This document shows positions 36,828 to 46,589 of a DNA stretch of 64,000 bases, one piece after another. A program made the position numbers and the translations under genes. The DNA comes from Flavobacterium glaciei (GTDB taxonomy: Bacteria; Bacteroidota; Bacteroidia; Flavobacteriales; Flavobacteriaceae): assembly GCF_003350545.1 (NCBI RefSeq), contig NZ_QQBA01000005.1:144123-208122 (forward strand). The letters are read 5' to 3'. Numbering within the stretch: the stretch's first letter is position 1; each line of letters starts with the position of its first letter. Under the pieces are notes generated by a model that was given only the letters and a program-made list of their open reading frames with translations, was not told where the DNA came from and did not search any database.

Positions 36828-36859
36828 TAAAAAAACACCAGCCTTAGGACTGATGTTTT
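36828..36859 (-). terminator. Terminator of clpB
   Basis: Read leftward, AAAACATCAGTC pairs with GGCTGGTGTTT over a short loop, followed by a T7 tract. It is a sister of the DUF808 terminator at 35165. Confidence 0.7.
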
Positions 36860-36884
36860 CATAATTTTAAATGTTTCTAGATTC

Positions 36885-39488
36885 TTAAGAAACTAACTCG
36901 GTTTGATTTCTAAAAACTAGTTTCCCATCAAAAGCATCTATCAAAACGATGCTATCTGTTGTAATTTTTCCAGAGAGAATTTCTTTGGATAATTCATTGA
37001 GCACAACTCTTTGAATCACTCTTTTAACTGGTCTGGCTCCAAATTGCGGATCATATCCTTTGTCAGCTAAATAGGCAATAGCTTCTGGGGTTGCGTCCAT
37101 TGTGATGCCTTGTAACGCTAACATTTTAGTCACACTTTTTAATTGTAATCCTACAATTTGAGCAATGTTTTCAGTAGTCAGAGGCGTAAACATCACGATT
37201 TCGTCGATACGGTTTATGAATTCAGGACGCACCGTTTGTTTCAATAATGCTAGCACTTCGATTTTTGCAACTTCGGTGGCGGCTTCCACACTTCCTTTCA
37301 AATTATCAAATTTATCCTGAATAATTTGGCTTCCCATATTCGAAGTCATGATGATAATTGTGTTTTTAAAATCAGCTAAACGTCCTTTGTTATCTGTCAA
37401 ACGTCCTTCATCAAGAACTTGCAACAAGATATTGAAGGTATCTGGATGCGCTTTTTCAATCTCATCCAGTAAGATTACAGAATACGGTTTTCTACGAACG
37501 GCTTCGGTCAATTGTCCGCCTTCATCGTAACCTACATATCCTGGAGGCGCACCTACTAAACGGCTTACGCTGTGGCGTTCCTGGTATTCGCTCATATCGA
37601 TACGCGTCATTGCATTTTCATCATCAAACAGGTATTCGGCTAATGCTTTTGCTAATTCTGTTTTTCCAACTCCTGTTGTCCCAAGGAAAAGAAAGGTTCC
37701 CACTGGTTTTTTCATATCCTGTAATCCCGCACGGCTTCTGCGCACGGCATCACTTACGGCTTGTATGGCTTCTTCTTGTCCTACGACTCTGTGATGCAAT
37801 TCATCTTCCAGTTTTAGTAGTTTTTCTCGTTCGCCCTGAAGCATTTTCATCACTGGAATTCCAGTCCATTTGGCTACAACCTCTGCAATATCTTCGCGAG
37901 TAACTTCTTCTTTTATCAACGAAGTTCCCGATTGGTTTTCTTGTAATTCCTTGAGTAATATGGTTAAACGTTCTTGGGCTTCTTTGATTTTACCGTAACG
38001 AATTTCGGCTACTTTTCCATAATCGCCATCACGCTCTGCACGTTCTGCTTCGTATTTAAAATCTTCGATCTCCGTTTTTACGGCTTGAATATTGTCTACA
38101 ACATCTTTTTCTGATTTCCATTTGGCGTAGATTTCATTGCGGTCTTCTTTGAGGTTTGCCAAATCCAAACCTAAAATTTTGAGTTTGCTTTCGTCTTTTT
38201 CTCTTTTAATGGCCTCAATTTCAATTTCTAATTGCATTATTTTTCGGTCCAAAACATCCAGTTCTTCGGGTTTCGAATTGATTTCCATACGCAGTTTTGA
38301 AGCGGCTTCGTCCATTAAATCAATCGCTTTATCTGGAAGAAAACGGTTTGTAATATAGCGTTGCGATAATTCAACAGCTGCAATAATAGCGTCGTCTTTG
38401 ATTTGGACTTTATGATGCGTTTCGTATTTTTCCTTGATACCACGTAAAATCGAAATGGCACTTTCGGTATCCGGTTCTTCAATCATTATTTTTTGGAAAC
38501 GTCTTTCTAGTGCTTTGTCTTTTTCAAAGTATTTTTGATATTCGTCTAATGTGGTTGCCCCAATAGCACGAAGTTCTCCACGAGCTAAGGCTGGTTTTAA
38601 GATGTTTGCCGCATCCATAGCGCCTTCGCCACCGCCAGCACCAACAAGGGTATGGATTTCGTCAATGAATAAAACAATATCACCTTCGGCAGAAGTCACT
38701 TCTTTTACTACGGATTTTAATCGTTCTTCAAATTCTCCTTTGTATTTAGCGCCGGCAATCAGCGCTCCCATATCAAGAGAATATACGATTTTGTCTTTCA
38801 AATTATCAGGTACATCTCCATCTACGATTCGATGTGCTAAACCTTCAGCAATGGCGGTTTTTCCCACACCAGGTTCTCCCACTAGCATTGGGTTATTTTT
38901 AGTGCGACGCGTTAGAATTTGCAATACTCTTCGAATTTCCTCATCACGACCAATAACGGGATCCAGTTTTCCAGATCTTGCCAGTTCGTTAAGATTTTTG
39001 GCGTATTTATTTAATGAATTGTAGGTTTCTTCGGCAGATGCCGAAGTGACTCTTTCTCCTTTTCGCAATTCTTCTATGGCGGCTTTCAAGCCTTTTCCGG
39101 TTACGCCTTGGTCTTTTAATATTTGTGCTACCTTAGTTTTTGAATCAAAAATCGCCAAAATCAAATGCTCCACAGAAACGAATTCGTCATTCATTTTTTT
39201 AGCGATAATTTCCGCTTCGTTAAGCATTGTGTTTGCGGTTCTGGAAAGCATAATTTCGCCTCCGGACACTTTCGGAAAACTTTGAATGGTGCTGTCTAAA
39301 ATTTGAAGAAATAGTGGAACATTCACGTTTAATTTTTTCAAAATAAAAGGGGCCACATTTTCATCAACTTCAAAAATAGCTTTAAAAATGTGTTCGTTTT
39401 CTATTTGTTGCTGCCCGTGACTTTGCGCCAATTGTTGCGAAAGCTGTATGGCTTCCTGCGATTTGATAGTGAATTTATTTATGTTCAT
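36885..39488 (-). CDS. clpB: ClpB protein disaggregase
   Basis: An 867-aa Hsp100 chaperone that, with DnaK, extracts proteins from aggregates. Order: Clp N-domain (1-145, N-K-F-T-I-K-S-Q-E-A onward), first AAA+ domain with G-E-P-G-V-G-K-T, coiled-coil middle domain (about 395-535), second AAA+ domain with G-T-T-G-V-G-K-T and L-L-D-E-I-E-K-A-H, and a C-terminal D2-small domain. The ATG at 39488 is chosen because family members begin at M-N-I-N-K-F; the ATG at 39533 would add 15 unusual residues. No obvious heat-shock promoter element was recognised. Confidence 0.95.
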   Translation of the reverse strand: MNINKFTIKSQEAIQLSQQLAQSHGQQQIENEHIFKAIFEVDENVAPFILKKLNVNVPLFLQILDSTIQSFPKVSGGEIMLSRTANTMLNEAEIIAKKMNDEFVSVEHLILAIFDSKTKVAQILKDQGVTGKGLKAAIEELRKGERVTSASAEETYNSLNKYAKNLNELARSGKLDPVIGRDEEIRRVLQILTRRTKNNPMLVGEPGVGKTAIAEGLAHRIVDGDVPDNLKDKIVYSLDMGALIAGAKYKGEFEERLKSVVKEVTSAEGDIVLFIDEIHTLVGAGGGEGAMDAANILKPALARGELRAIGATTLDEYQKYFEKDKALERRFQKIMIEEPDTESAISILRGIKEKYETHHKVQIKDDAIIAAVELSQRYITNRFLPDKAIDLMDEAASKLRMEINSKPEELDVLDRKIMQLEIEIEAIKREKDESKLKILGLDLANLKEDRNEIYAKWKSEKDVVDNIQAVKTEIEDFKYEAERAERDGDYGKVAEIRYGKIKEAQERLTILLKELQENQSGTSLIKEEVTREDIAEVVAKWTGIPVMKMLQGEREKLLKLEDELHHRVVGQEEAIQAVSDAVRRSRAGLQDMKKPVGTFLFLGTTGVGKTELAKALAEYLFDDENAMTRIDMSEYQERHSVSRLVGAPPGYVGYDEGGQLTEAVRRKPYSVILLDEIEKAHPDTFNILLQVLDEGRLTDNKGRLADFKNTIIIMTSNMGSQIIQDKFDNLKGSVEAATEVAKIEVLALLKQTVRPEFINRIDEIVMFTPLTTENIAQIVGLQLKSVTKMLALQGITMDATPEAIAYLADKGYDPQFGARPVKRVIQRVVLNELSKEILSGKITTDSIVLIDAFDGKLVFRNQTELVS

Positions 39489-39633
39489 GATGTTATATTG
39501 TTTTGTGGTTATTTGACTAACTTTGCGAATCAATATTCAATTTACATTCCAATACAATAATACCGACAAATTGACAGAAATTTCATGATTTTTATCATAT
39601 TTTAAAGTCAAAATGTCTTAAAACAAGACAATT

Positions 39634-40023
39634 ATGAGTTTTTTTAAAAATATGTTCAACGGTTCAGAAGAAAAAGAGTCAAACGAAAACAAGATCAACT
39701 GGAATGAATTAACTGATTTAGGGCAATTGGATGAAATTATAGCTGCATCGAATGAAAAACCGGTAGCAATTTTTAAACACAGTACCCGATGCAGTGTTAG
39801 TAGAATGGCGCTGAAACAGTTTGAAAATCAGTTTAATAGCTCAGATAAAGTTACGCCTTATTTTTTAGATTTAATAGCTTATCGCGATATTTCTAATGAA
39901 ATTGCAACTCGTTTTGGAGTGTATCATCAATCACCACAATTGATTTTAATTAAAGAAGGTAAAGCTATTTATAACGTTTCGCACAGCGATATTGATGCGG
40001 AAGAATTGGGGACAAAATTGTAG
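39634..40023 (+). CDS. ytxJ: YtxJ-like bacillithiol-system redox protein
   Basis: A 129-aa thioredoxin-fold protein with one cysteine in K-H-S-T-R-C-S-V-S, the monothiol (C-x-x-S) bacilliredoxin arrangement, and Q-S-P-Q-L-I-L as the cis-proline region. YtxJ (BrxC-like) proteins reduce bacillithiol-protein mixed disulfides in Firmicutes and Bacteroidota. It is transcribed alone, divergent from clpB, and converges on the membrane protein gene ending at 40042. Confidence 0.8.
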   Translation: MSFFKNMFNGSEEKESNENKINWNELTDLGQLDEIIAASNEKPVAIFKHSTRCSVSRMALKQFENQFNSSDKVTPYFLDLIAYRDISNEIATRFGVYHQSPQLILIKEGKAIYNVSHSDIDAEELGTKL

Positions 40024-40041
40024 ATTTATCGTCGAATTTTT

Positions 40042-41202
40042 CTAAAACTCACCTCCTGAGCCTCCACCACTAAATCCTCCATCACCAAATTTCATTGGAG
40101 ACTCTACCGTGGTTTCGGGTTGTAATCCCAATTGTGTCGCCATAAGTATTTCGGCTGTGCCAAGTAGATTTCCTTGCGAGAAACGATCCGGTTGAAAAGT
40201 AACACCGTTGGCATTGTTTTTAATCTTTTTTATGACAAAAAAAGAAATAGTAAATAATATCAAACCACCAATGGTTAAGGCTAATTCAATAGCTAGAACG
40301 GAATAATAAAATAGCACGGTGTATATTGAGAAAAAAAGAGCTAGGATACCTATCCAAAGCATAAAGCGATCTTTTTTGTATAAAGACAAAACTACATATC
40401 CTACTGGAACGATGAACATAAATCCATAAAAGAAAAAGGCAAATGGAATATCGTTATTTGCAGTAACAATTACACCCATTAATTCACTTGAAAGTTCTCT
40501 AACCACCATATAATTTCCTGATACGTAAAATAAAATCAGTGCAAAAGCTTGGGTAAAAATAAGGCCGTTGTAATAAAAAGGAAGTGTTAATTTTGTTAGT
40601 AATTTTTTGCTGCCAAAATAGATAGCAATTGCAAAAAACATCATTGTAAAAGGCAGTATCGTTTTTGCGAAAGCGCTTAATTCAAACATTGTAAAAATCA
40701 CTGAACACGTGATTGATATACAAAACAAGACAGCCATTGATAGCTGTACATACCTCAGATAACAAAGCAAGGAAGATATTGAGAGTATTAGGGAAATGGT
40801 AAGTTCGTTTCCGTCTGTTGAAATGCCTATTGCTATTGCTAAGCACAATTGAGAACCCAGCAAGAAAGCATCGTCAAGGCCGTAACAGTAATATTTTAGA
40901 TGGGTTAAAAATTCAGTACCAATGAAACCAATAAAAGCAAAAAGATACACTAGAAATTGATAATTTTCACTAATAGCATCTATGCTGATTAAAGTAAGAA
41001 AGCCACAAATGGACGAATATAAAAAGCTTCCTAAAAGCAAAAATCCAATTCGTATCAAGATGTTTTTCTGAGTTTTAAGAACAGTTAAATTTTTATCAAT
41101 TAGGCGAAACTGACTTTCATTAATAAATCTTGCTTTTTTTAAAGAGCGTCCTTCTGCAACTAAGAACTCTTGCTGCAATTCAGTTTTATTATATTGAATC
41201 AT
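40042..41202 (-). CDS. Polytopic membrane protein (DUF4401-like)
   Basis: A 386-aa protein from the ATG at 41202, preferred over 41259 because the latter lies deep within the upstream gene. About ten hydrophobic segments follow a cytoplasmic N-terminus. The C-terminus is a glycine-rich tail (G-G-F-S-G-G-G-S-G-G-E-F). It overlaps the DUF2157 gene end by 14 bp, so the two are coupled and likely form one membrane complex. Function unknown; the DUF4401 label is by size and partner. Confidence 0.65.
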   Translation of the reverse strand: MIQYNKTELQQEFLVAEGRSLKKARFINESQFRLIDKNLTVLKTQKNILIRIGFLLLGSFLYSSICGFLTLISIDAISENYQFLVYLFAFIGFIGTEFLTHLKYYCYGLDDAFLLGSQLCLAIAIGISTDGNELTISLILSISSLLCYLRYVQLSMAVLFCISITCSVIFTMFELSAFAKTILPFTMMFFAIAIYFGSKKLLTKLTLPFYYNGLIFTQAFALILFYVSGNYMVVRELSSELMGVIVTANNDIPFAFFFYGFMFIVPVGYVVLSLYKKDRFMLWIGILALFFSIYTVLFYYSVLAIELALTIGGLILFTISFFVIKKIKNNANGVTFQPDRFSQGNLLGTAEILMATQLGLQPETTVESPMKFGDGGFSGGGSGGEF

Positions 41203-42193
41203 GATTAGTTTTTTTATTGAATTGTTTAACAAGTCGAATGAAGTAAATAATAGAACCAATAAAGTAAAAGGGAACTAAAAAAAAGAGGGGAATAAATAAT
41301 TCACTATTAATATTGCTGAATTCTAATAATTTAAACAAGAATATATTTAGACCGATATAGGCGTAAATTAGGGTAAACACAAACAAAGAAACCGATTTAA
41401 TGAGGTAACTGGTACGGTAAAAATAATAGCAGGAACCAGCCAAAAGCAGTATAAAAATGCCCCAATAGCTATCTGATAAATTATTGATACAAGCAATGCT
41501 TATAATATGCAAAGCAAAAGTGAGAAATACTAGATTAAAGTGTTTTTTTAAGTCATTTTTTTCACTGTAAATAGTCCAAATTACTAGTGAAATACCTAAT
41601 GAAATTGCTGAATAGCTCAGGGTATTGTTATCGTTAAATTCATTTTGAAGTAAAGACTGTGGAGAAACGGATAAACCAATGTATGCCGCTAAACCCGTGA
41701 TTGCGATAGATAAGATACTTTTATTGTCAAAATAATAGGCACAAAAGAAAGCTATTGCAGTGGGAATAACAGTGGCTAAGCCGTAATGTGTGCCAAAAAT
41801 TGCATATTGAAATTGTAGATAGCCAACAAAAATGCAGCTTAATAATACTGCCGCTAAAATGAGGTAATCAAAAATAGGATTTTCAAATTGAGTTTGCTGT
41901 TTTTTAAATCCGATGGAGTTTTTAAAGCAGAAGTAAAAACAAATAACAATAACCAATAATAAAAAAGCCAAAATGGCGATATGTCCAATACTATCTATGT
42001 TTTGGTAAATCAAAATCCCTATACCGGTAGTAAATAGTATTACAGAGGCGTACAAAAATAATTTAAGCTCAGTATGTAATGAAAAAAGATTTAAATTTCG
42101 ATAGGCCTTTACTTGCTCAAATTGGTCGATGGTTATTAATTCTTTTTCTAAAAGGCTTTCAGTTGCCTCTTCTTTAAATTTACTTATACTCAT
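41189..42193 (-). CDS. DUF2157 membrane protein
   Basis: A 334-aa protein with a helical N-terminal domain (F-K-E-E-A-T-E-S-L-L-E-K-E-L-I-T onward), which marks DUF2157, and about nine membrane helices. Function unknown. It is the first gene of a two-gene unit with the following membrane protein. Confidence 0.75.
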   Translation of the reverse strand: MSISKFKEEATESLLEKELITIDQFEQVKAYRNLNLFSLHTELKLFLYASVILFTTGIGILIYQNIDSIGHIAILAFLLLVIVICFYFCFKNSIGFKKQQTQFENPIFDYLILAAVLLSCIFVGYLQFQYAIFGTHYGLATVIPTAIAFFCAYYFDNKSILSIAITGLAAYIGLSVSPQSLLQNEFNDNNTLSYSAISLGISLVIWTIYSEKNDLKKHFNLVFLTFALHIISIACINNLSDSYWGIFILLLAGSCYYFYRTSYLIKSVSLFVFTLIYAYIGLNIFLFKLLEFSNINSELFIPLFFLVPFYFIGSIIYFIRLVKQFNKKTNHDSI

Positions 42194-42281
42194 ATCAAAT
42201 TGAAATTTAAACTCAAATATAAGTTTAAACTGTTAATTTATTGTCAAAAATGTCATTTTTTAGGTTGAAATTTATTCAAAT

Positions 42282-42317
42282 AAAAAATCCATTCTCTTAA
42301 ATAAGAATGGATTTTTA
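42282..42317 (-). terminator. Terminator of the arginine cluster (after argH)
   Basis: Read leftward, AAAATCCATTCT pairs with AGAATGGATTTT over about 9 nt, followed by a T-run. It lies about 30 bp past the argH stop and ends the whole arginine cluster. Confidence 0.7.
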
Positions 42318-42347
42318 AAAATAGATGTGATTGTTTTTTACTTTTAT

Positions 42348-43631
42348 TTAATGGTAAGCCTTCATCATTTTTTCTTTTATTTCGGATAAACACAAATTAT
42401 TAATACTTCCTTCGTGCGTGTGCTTCGTTTCTTTTGGAGATTGAAAAGTCCCATTTTCCAGTTGTTCTGCAACCGCTTTGTAAGCATCTCTAAAAGGCAT
42501 CCCTGCAACAACCATTTCGTTTAAAGTATCAACAGTAAAAAGATAATCGTATTTTTTATCGGCTAAAATATTGTCTTTTACTTTGATGTCTTTTATAGCG
42601 AAAATCGCAATATCCAAACAGGCTTGCAGGTTTTGAATCGCTGGAAATAATCCTTCTTTCAGCAATTGTAAATCCCTGTGATAGCCACTCGGAAGGTTAT
42701 TGGTAATTAAAGTAATTTCATAAGGTAACGCTTGAATTTTGTTGCATTTTCCGCGAATTAATTCAAAAACGTCTGGGTTTTTCTTGTGTGGCATGATGCT
42801 CGAACCCGTGGTGAGATGCGAAGGCAAAGTGATGAAATCAAAATTCTGACTCATATACAAACAAACATCCATCGAGAACTTAGCCAAAGTTGCAGCAACG
42901 CTACTCATAGCAAAAGCGACTGATTTTTCTGATTTTCCACGACTCATTTGAGCGGCAACCGAATTGAATTTTAAAGTTTCAAAACCTAATTCCTGTGTGG
43001 TGAATGTCCTGTTGATAGGAAATGAACTTCCGTAACCTGCGGCTGAGCCTAATGGGTTTTGGTCTACAATTTTTAAAGCAGCATTCAACATCGTTATATC
43101 ATCAATCAAAGTTTCAGCGTAAGCGGAAAACCACATTCCGAAAGATGAAGGCATAGCAATTTGTAGGTGCGTGTATCCTGGCAACAACACATTCTGGTGC
43201 TTTTCTGCTGATTCCATCAGTAAATCAAAAAGGCTTTTTACTTGCTCTTTTAGTTCTTTAACGACATCTTTCAAGTATAAATTAACATCTACTAAAACTT
43301 GGTCGTTACGAGAACGGGCGGTATGAATTTTTTTTCCAGCGTCTCCCAATTTTACGGTCAGTAAATATTCGATTTTGGAATGTACGTCTTCAAAACTGTC
43401 TTCGATTTCGAAATTACCGTTTTCAGCATCTTTTATTATTTCTTCCAAAGCCAAAACCAAAGAAACGGTTTCGGAGTCTGTTAAAAGACCGATTTGACCC
43501 AGCATTTTTGCATGTGCAATAGAACCTAATGCATCATATTTGGCGAGAACTAAATCGAGTTCTCTGTCGTTTCCAACGGTGAAATGTTCGATTTGCTTAT
43601 CGGTTGGTATTCCTTTTTCCCAAAGTTTCAT
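42348..43631 (-). CDS. argH: Argininosuccinate lyase
   Basis: A 427-aa enzyme that splits argininosuccinate into arginine and fumarate, the last step. Hallmarks: H-T-A-R-S-R-N-D-Q (catalytic His region) and the signature G-S-S-I-M-P-H-K-K-N-P-D. The ATG at 43631 (M-K-L-W-E-K-G) is the conserved family start; an ATG at 43658 adds nine residues and lies in the upstream palindrome. It is the last gene of the leftward arginine cluster, separated from argE by a palindrome and followed by a terminator. Confidence 0.95.
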   Translation of the reverse strand: MKLWEKGIPTDKQIEHFTVGNDRELDLVLAKYDALGSIAHAKMLGQIGLLTDSETVSLVLALEEIIKDAENGNFEIEDSFEDVHSKIEYLLTVKLGDAGKKIHTARSRNDQVLVDVNLYLKDVVKELKEQVKSLFDLLMESAEKHQNVLLPGYTHLQIAMPSSFGMWFSAYAETLIDDITMLNAALKIVDQNPLGSAAGYGSSFPINRTFTTQELGFETLKFNSVAAQMSRGKSEKSVAFAMSSVAATLAKFSMDVCLYMSQNFDFITLPSHLTTGSSIMPHKKNPDVFELIRGKCNKIQALPYEITLITNNLPSGYHRDLQLLKEGLFPAIQNLQACLDIAIFAIKDIKVKDNILADKKYDYLFTVDTLNEMVVAGMPFRDAYKAVAEQLENGTFQSPKETKHTHEGSINNLCLSEIKEKMMKAYH

Positions 43632-43647
43632 AGGTGTATTTTTTTGT

Positions 43648-43677
43648 TGTAGGGACAAGTCGCGACTTGTCTCTACA
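43648..43677. repeat. Palindromic repeat between argE and argH
   Basis: A 30-bp palindrome with one mismatch centred on GTCGCGAC (half-site GTAGGGACAAGTCG). It is of a type common in Flavobacterium intergenic regions and lies just before the argH start. Confidence 0.75.
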
Positions 43678-43679
43678 TA

Positions 43680-44750
43680 TTATTGTTTGAAAAAATCAGT
43701 TAGTATTTTAATATACAATTGAATTCCTTCTTCTATTTCGTTAATAAATATAAATTCGTCTGCCGAGTGTGACCTCAGGGTTTCGCCAGGTCCTAATTTC
43801 AAGGATTGACAACTCAAAACCGATTGATCCGAAAGGGTAGGAGAGCCGTACGTGGTTCTTCCCAACGCAATTCCGGCTTGTACTAATCCGTGAGCAACAG
43901 GAATTGATGATGCGTTTAAATGCATGGAACGCGGATTGACTTCAACAGTCAAATGTTGTCTTACTGTATCTAAAATTTCTTGATTACTGTAACAATCATT
44001 CACCCTGATATCGACAACCAAATGACATTCTGCAGGAACTACGTTGTGTTGTTTTCCGGCTGTGACTTGTGTTACGGTCATTTTTACGGGACCTAAAACC
44101 TCCGATATTTTTTCGAATTGATAACTGTTAAACCATTCGATAACGGGAATCGCATTGTAAATAGGATTATCCGGATTGTTATGGGCGGCGTGGCTTGCAG
44201 TACCTTTAACGATTACATCAAGTACCAATAAACCTTTTTCGGCTACAGCCAATTGCATTAATGTTGGTTCTCCCACAATGGCACATTCTAGTTCCGGTAA
44301 ATGTTTCAAAACGCTGTTTAATCCATTTTTTCCGCTGCTTTCTTCTTCGGCTGAAGCGACCATCACAATATTGTAAGGAAGATTTTCATTCGAATAAAAA
44401 TGTACAAAAGTGGCTAAAAGCGAAACCAGACAACCTCCCGCATCATTGCTTCCCAGTCCAAATAGCTTACCGTCTTTTACGATGGCTTCAAAAGGATTGT
44501 TGGTATAGCCTTGGTTCGGTTTTACGGTATCGTGGTGCGAATTCAGTAAAAGCGTTAGTTTGGACTTATCAAAATGTTTATTGAACGCCCAAATATTATT
44601 ATTCTCTCTTTCGAAAGGGATGTTATTTTGTGTAAACCAATTTTCGATTAAAAGAGCTGTTTGGTCTTCTTCACTTGAAAAGGAAGGCGTTTCAATCAGC
44701 GATTTTAAAAGCGCAATGGCTTCTTGTGTAAGGATTTCTATACTCTTCAT
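43680..44750 (-). CDS. argE: Acetylornithine deacetylase-like M20 peptidase
   Basis: A 356-aa M20 metallohydrolase, removing the acyl group from N-acylcitrulline (or acylornithine) in this pathway. Motifs: L-L-L-N-S-H-H-D-T-V (metal His and Asp), G-L-G-S-N-D-A-G-G, and A-E-E-E-S-S-G-K-N-G (general-base Glu). In Bacteroidota that carbamoylate acylornithine, this enzyme acts on acylcitrulline. Its start overlaps the argB stop by 4 bp. Confidence 0.9.
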   Translation of the reverse strand: MKSIEILTQEAIALLKSLIETPSFSSEEDQTALLIENWFTQNNIPFERENNNIWAFNKHFDKSKLTLLLNSHHDTVKPNQGYTNNPFEAIVKDGKLFGLGSNDAGGCLVSLLATFVHFYSNENLPYNIVMVASAEEESSGKNGLNSVLKHLPELECAIVGEPTLMQLAVAEKGLLVLDVIVKGTASHAAHNNPDNPIYNAIPVIEWFNSYQFEKISEVLGPVKMTVTQVTAGKQHNVVPAECHLVVDIRVNDCYSNQEILDTVRQHLTVEVNPRSMHLNASSIPVAHGLVQAGIALGRTTYGSPTLSDQSVLSCQSLKLGPGETLRSHSADEFIFINEIEEGIQLYIKILTDFFKQ

Positions 44751-45550
44751 AGTGTAATTGTCGTGTACAATGCGGTCTTGTGTTGCAACATGCGGTGATG
44801 ACCAATTTTTATTTTTTGAACTCCTTTGGATAAGCTGTTGAAACAGTTGTCTAATTTAGGAATCATGCCCGAATGTATCGCTTTTTCGGCTTTTAATTGG
44901 GAATATAATTCTTGATTGATGTTCTCAATTACTGAAGAATCGTCCTCGGCATCATATAAAACGCCTGGTTTTTCGAAACAATAGTTCAAAGTAACATCAA
45001 ACACTTCCGACAAAGCAATGGCTAATTCACTGGCAATAGTATCCGCATTTGTGTTTAATAATTGTCCTTTTCCATCGTGTGTTATGGCACAAAATACGGG
45101 AACTATTCCATTTGAAAGCAATGTTTCTAATAATTGTGTATTCACTTTTTTAACATCGCCCACAAAACCATAATTGATTGTTGGGTGGTTTCTTTTGTCG
45201 GATTGAATTAAATTTCCATCAGCTCCTGAAAACCCCATTGCATTGGTATTGTTAGCTTGTAATTGAGCAACAATATTTTTATTGATTTGACCTGCATAAA
45301 TCATCACAACTACATCAAGCATAGCGGCATCGGTGATGCGTCTTCCATCAATCATTTGAGGCACTAAACCTATGCTTTCGGCCATTTTGGTAGCTGATTT
45401 TCCGCCGCCATGAACAAGTATTTTATACCCTTCAATCTTAGAAAAATCAGATAAAAACTGTTCTAATTCCGTTGGATTATCAATAATGTTTCCACCAATT
45501 TTTACGATTGAAAGTGATTTTAAGTTTTGGATTTTGGGTTTTGGACTCAT
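44747..45550 (-). CDS. argB: N-acylglutamate kinase
   Basis: A 267-aa amino acid kinase, phosphorylating the N-acyl-glutamate gamma carboxylate. Motifs: V-K-I-G-G-N near the start, L-V-H-G-G-G-K-S-A-T, and I-P-K-L-D-N in the nucleotide region. It lacks the N-terminal helix seen in arginine-inhibited hexameric kinases, so direct feedback is less likely. It follows argF' after 18 bp and overlaps argE. Confidence 0.9.
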   Translation of the reverse strand: MSPKPKIQNLKSLSIVKIGGNIIDNPTELEQFLSDFSKIEGYKILVHGGGKSATKMAESIGLVPQMIDGRRITDAAMLDVVVMIYAGQINKNIVAQLQANNTNAMGFSGADGNLIQSDKRNHPTINYGFVGDVKKVNTQLLETLLSNGIVPVFCAITHDGKGQLLNTNADTIASELAIALSEVFDVTLNYCFEKPGVLYDAEDDSSVIENINQELYSQLKAEKAIHSGMIPKLDNCFNSLSKGVQKIKIGHHRMLQHKTALYTTITL

Positions 45551-45568
45551 TATTCCTATTTTAAAAGT

Positions 45569-46516
45569 CTATTTTCTGTGTTCTAAAATCTTCTGTAACA
45601 CTAACTGAGCGGCATAAGTTCTATTGTTGGCTTGTTCAATAACAATTGAATTTTCGCTGTCAATCACTTCATCCGTGACAATTACGTTACGTCTTACCGG
45701 TAAACAGTGCATGAATTTAGCATTGTTCGTTAGTTTCATTTTATCGGCAGTTACAGTCCAATTTGGGTCGGAATTTGTAATCTGACCATACTCGTTAAAA
45801 TTACTCCAGTTTTTAGCATAGATAAAATCGGCATTTTCAAAAGCTTTGTTTTGGTCGTATTCAATCTTGGAATCTTTAGTGATTTCAGGATTCAACTCGT
45901 AGCCTTCAGGATGTGTAATAACAAAGTCAGCATCTTGTAACTGCATCATTTGCACAAAAGAATTGGCAACCGCTTGAGGTAACGCTTTAGGGTGTGGTGC
46001 CCAAGTCAAAACTACTTTTGGACGGTGTTTTGTTTTGTGTTCTGCCATAGTGATGGCATCGGCAAGAGATTGGAGTGGGTGTCCTGTGGCACTTTCCATA
46101 TTTACAATTGGTACTGTTGCGTATTTTAAAAAGCCCATAAGAACGGTTTCTGCATTGTCTTTTTCCTTGTCTACCAATCCTGCAAATGCTCTAATAGCAA
46201 CAATATCGCAATATTGAGAAACTACCGCAGCGGCTTCTTTGATATGCTCGGAAGCACCAGATTTCATGATGGCACCATCTTCAAATTCGAGTGTCCAACC
46301 TTCGCTGGTAAAATTCATTACCATAACGTTCATCCCTAAATTTAAGGCTGCTTTTTGAGTACTCAAACGCGTTCTCAAACTAGAATTAAAAAACAACATT
46401 CCTAAGGTTTTGTTTTTACCTAATTTTTTGTTTTTAAGTGGTTTTTTCTTGATTTTTAGCGCTTGTTTCACCCATTTATCGAGTGAGTCTATGTTTTGTA
46501 TGGAGATGTAGTTCAT
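45569..46516 (-). CDS. argF': N-acylornithine carbamoyltransferase
   Basis: A 315-aa carbamoyltransferase of the Bacteroidota/Xanthomonas type that carbamoylates N-acetyl- or N-succinylornithine. Visible marks: S-S-L-R-T-R-L-S (phosphate loop), E-S-A-T-G-H-P-L-Q-S (carbamoyl phosphate site), W-A-P-H-P-K-A-L-P, and H-C-L-P-V-R-R-N. The acyl-specificity position near residue 89 reads G-A-S-E-H; from memory B. fragilis succinyl enzymes have Pro and Xanthomonas acetyl enzymes Glu there, so the substrate is uncertain. Confidence 0.9.
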   Translation of the reverse strand: MNYISIQNIDSLDKWVKQALKIKKKPLKNKKLGKNKTLGMLFFNSSLRTRLSTQKAALNLGMNVMVMNFTSEGWTLEFEDGAIMKSGASEHIKEAAAVVSQYCDIVAIRAFAGLVDKEKDNAETVLMGFLKYATVPIVNMESATGHPLQSLADAITMAEHKTKHRPKVVLTWAPHPKALPQAVANSFVQMMQLQDADFVITHPEGYELNPEITKDSKIEYDQNKAFENADFIYAKNWSNFNEYGQITNSDPNWTVTADKMKLTNNAKFMHCLPVRRNVIVTDEVIDSENSIVIEQANNRTYAAQLVLQKILEHRK

Positions 46517-46556
46517 TTTAATTATGAATTATGAATTATGAATTATGAATTGTCCA
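46517..46556. repeat. Short tandem repeat ATTATGAATT
   Basis: Four overlapping copies of ATTATGAATT in the gap between proB and argF'. It can also fold, because AATTCAT and ATGAATT are complementary. Confidence 0.6.
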
Positions 46557-46589
46557 AAAATCTAACAATCTAAAAATCCAATATTCGAA

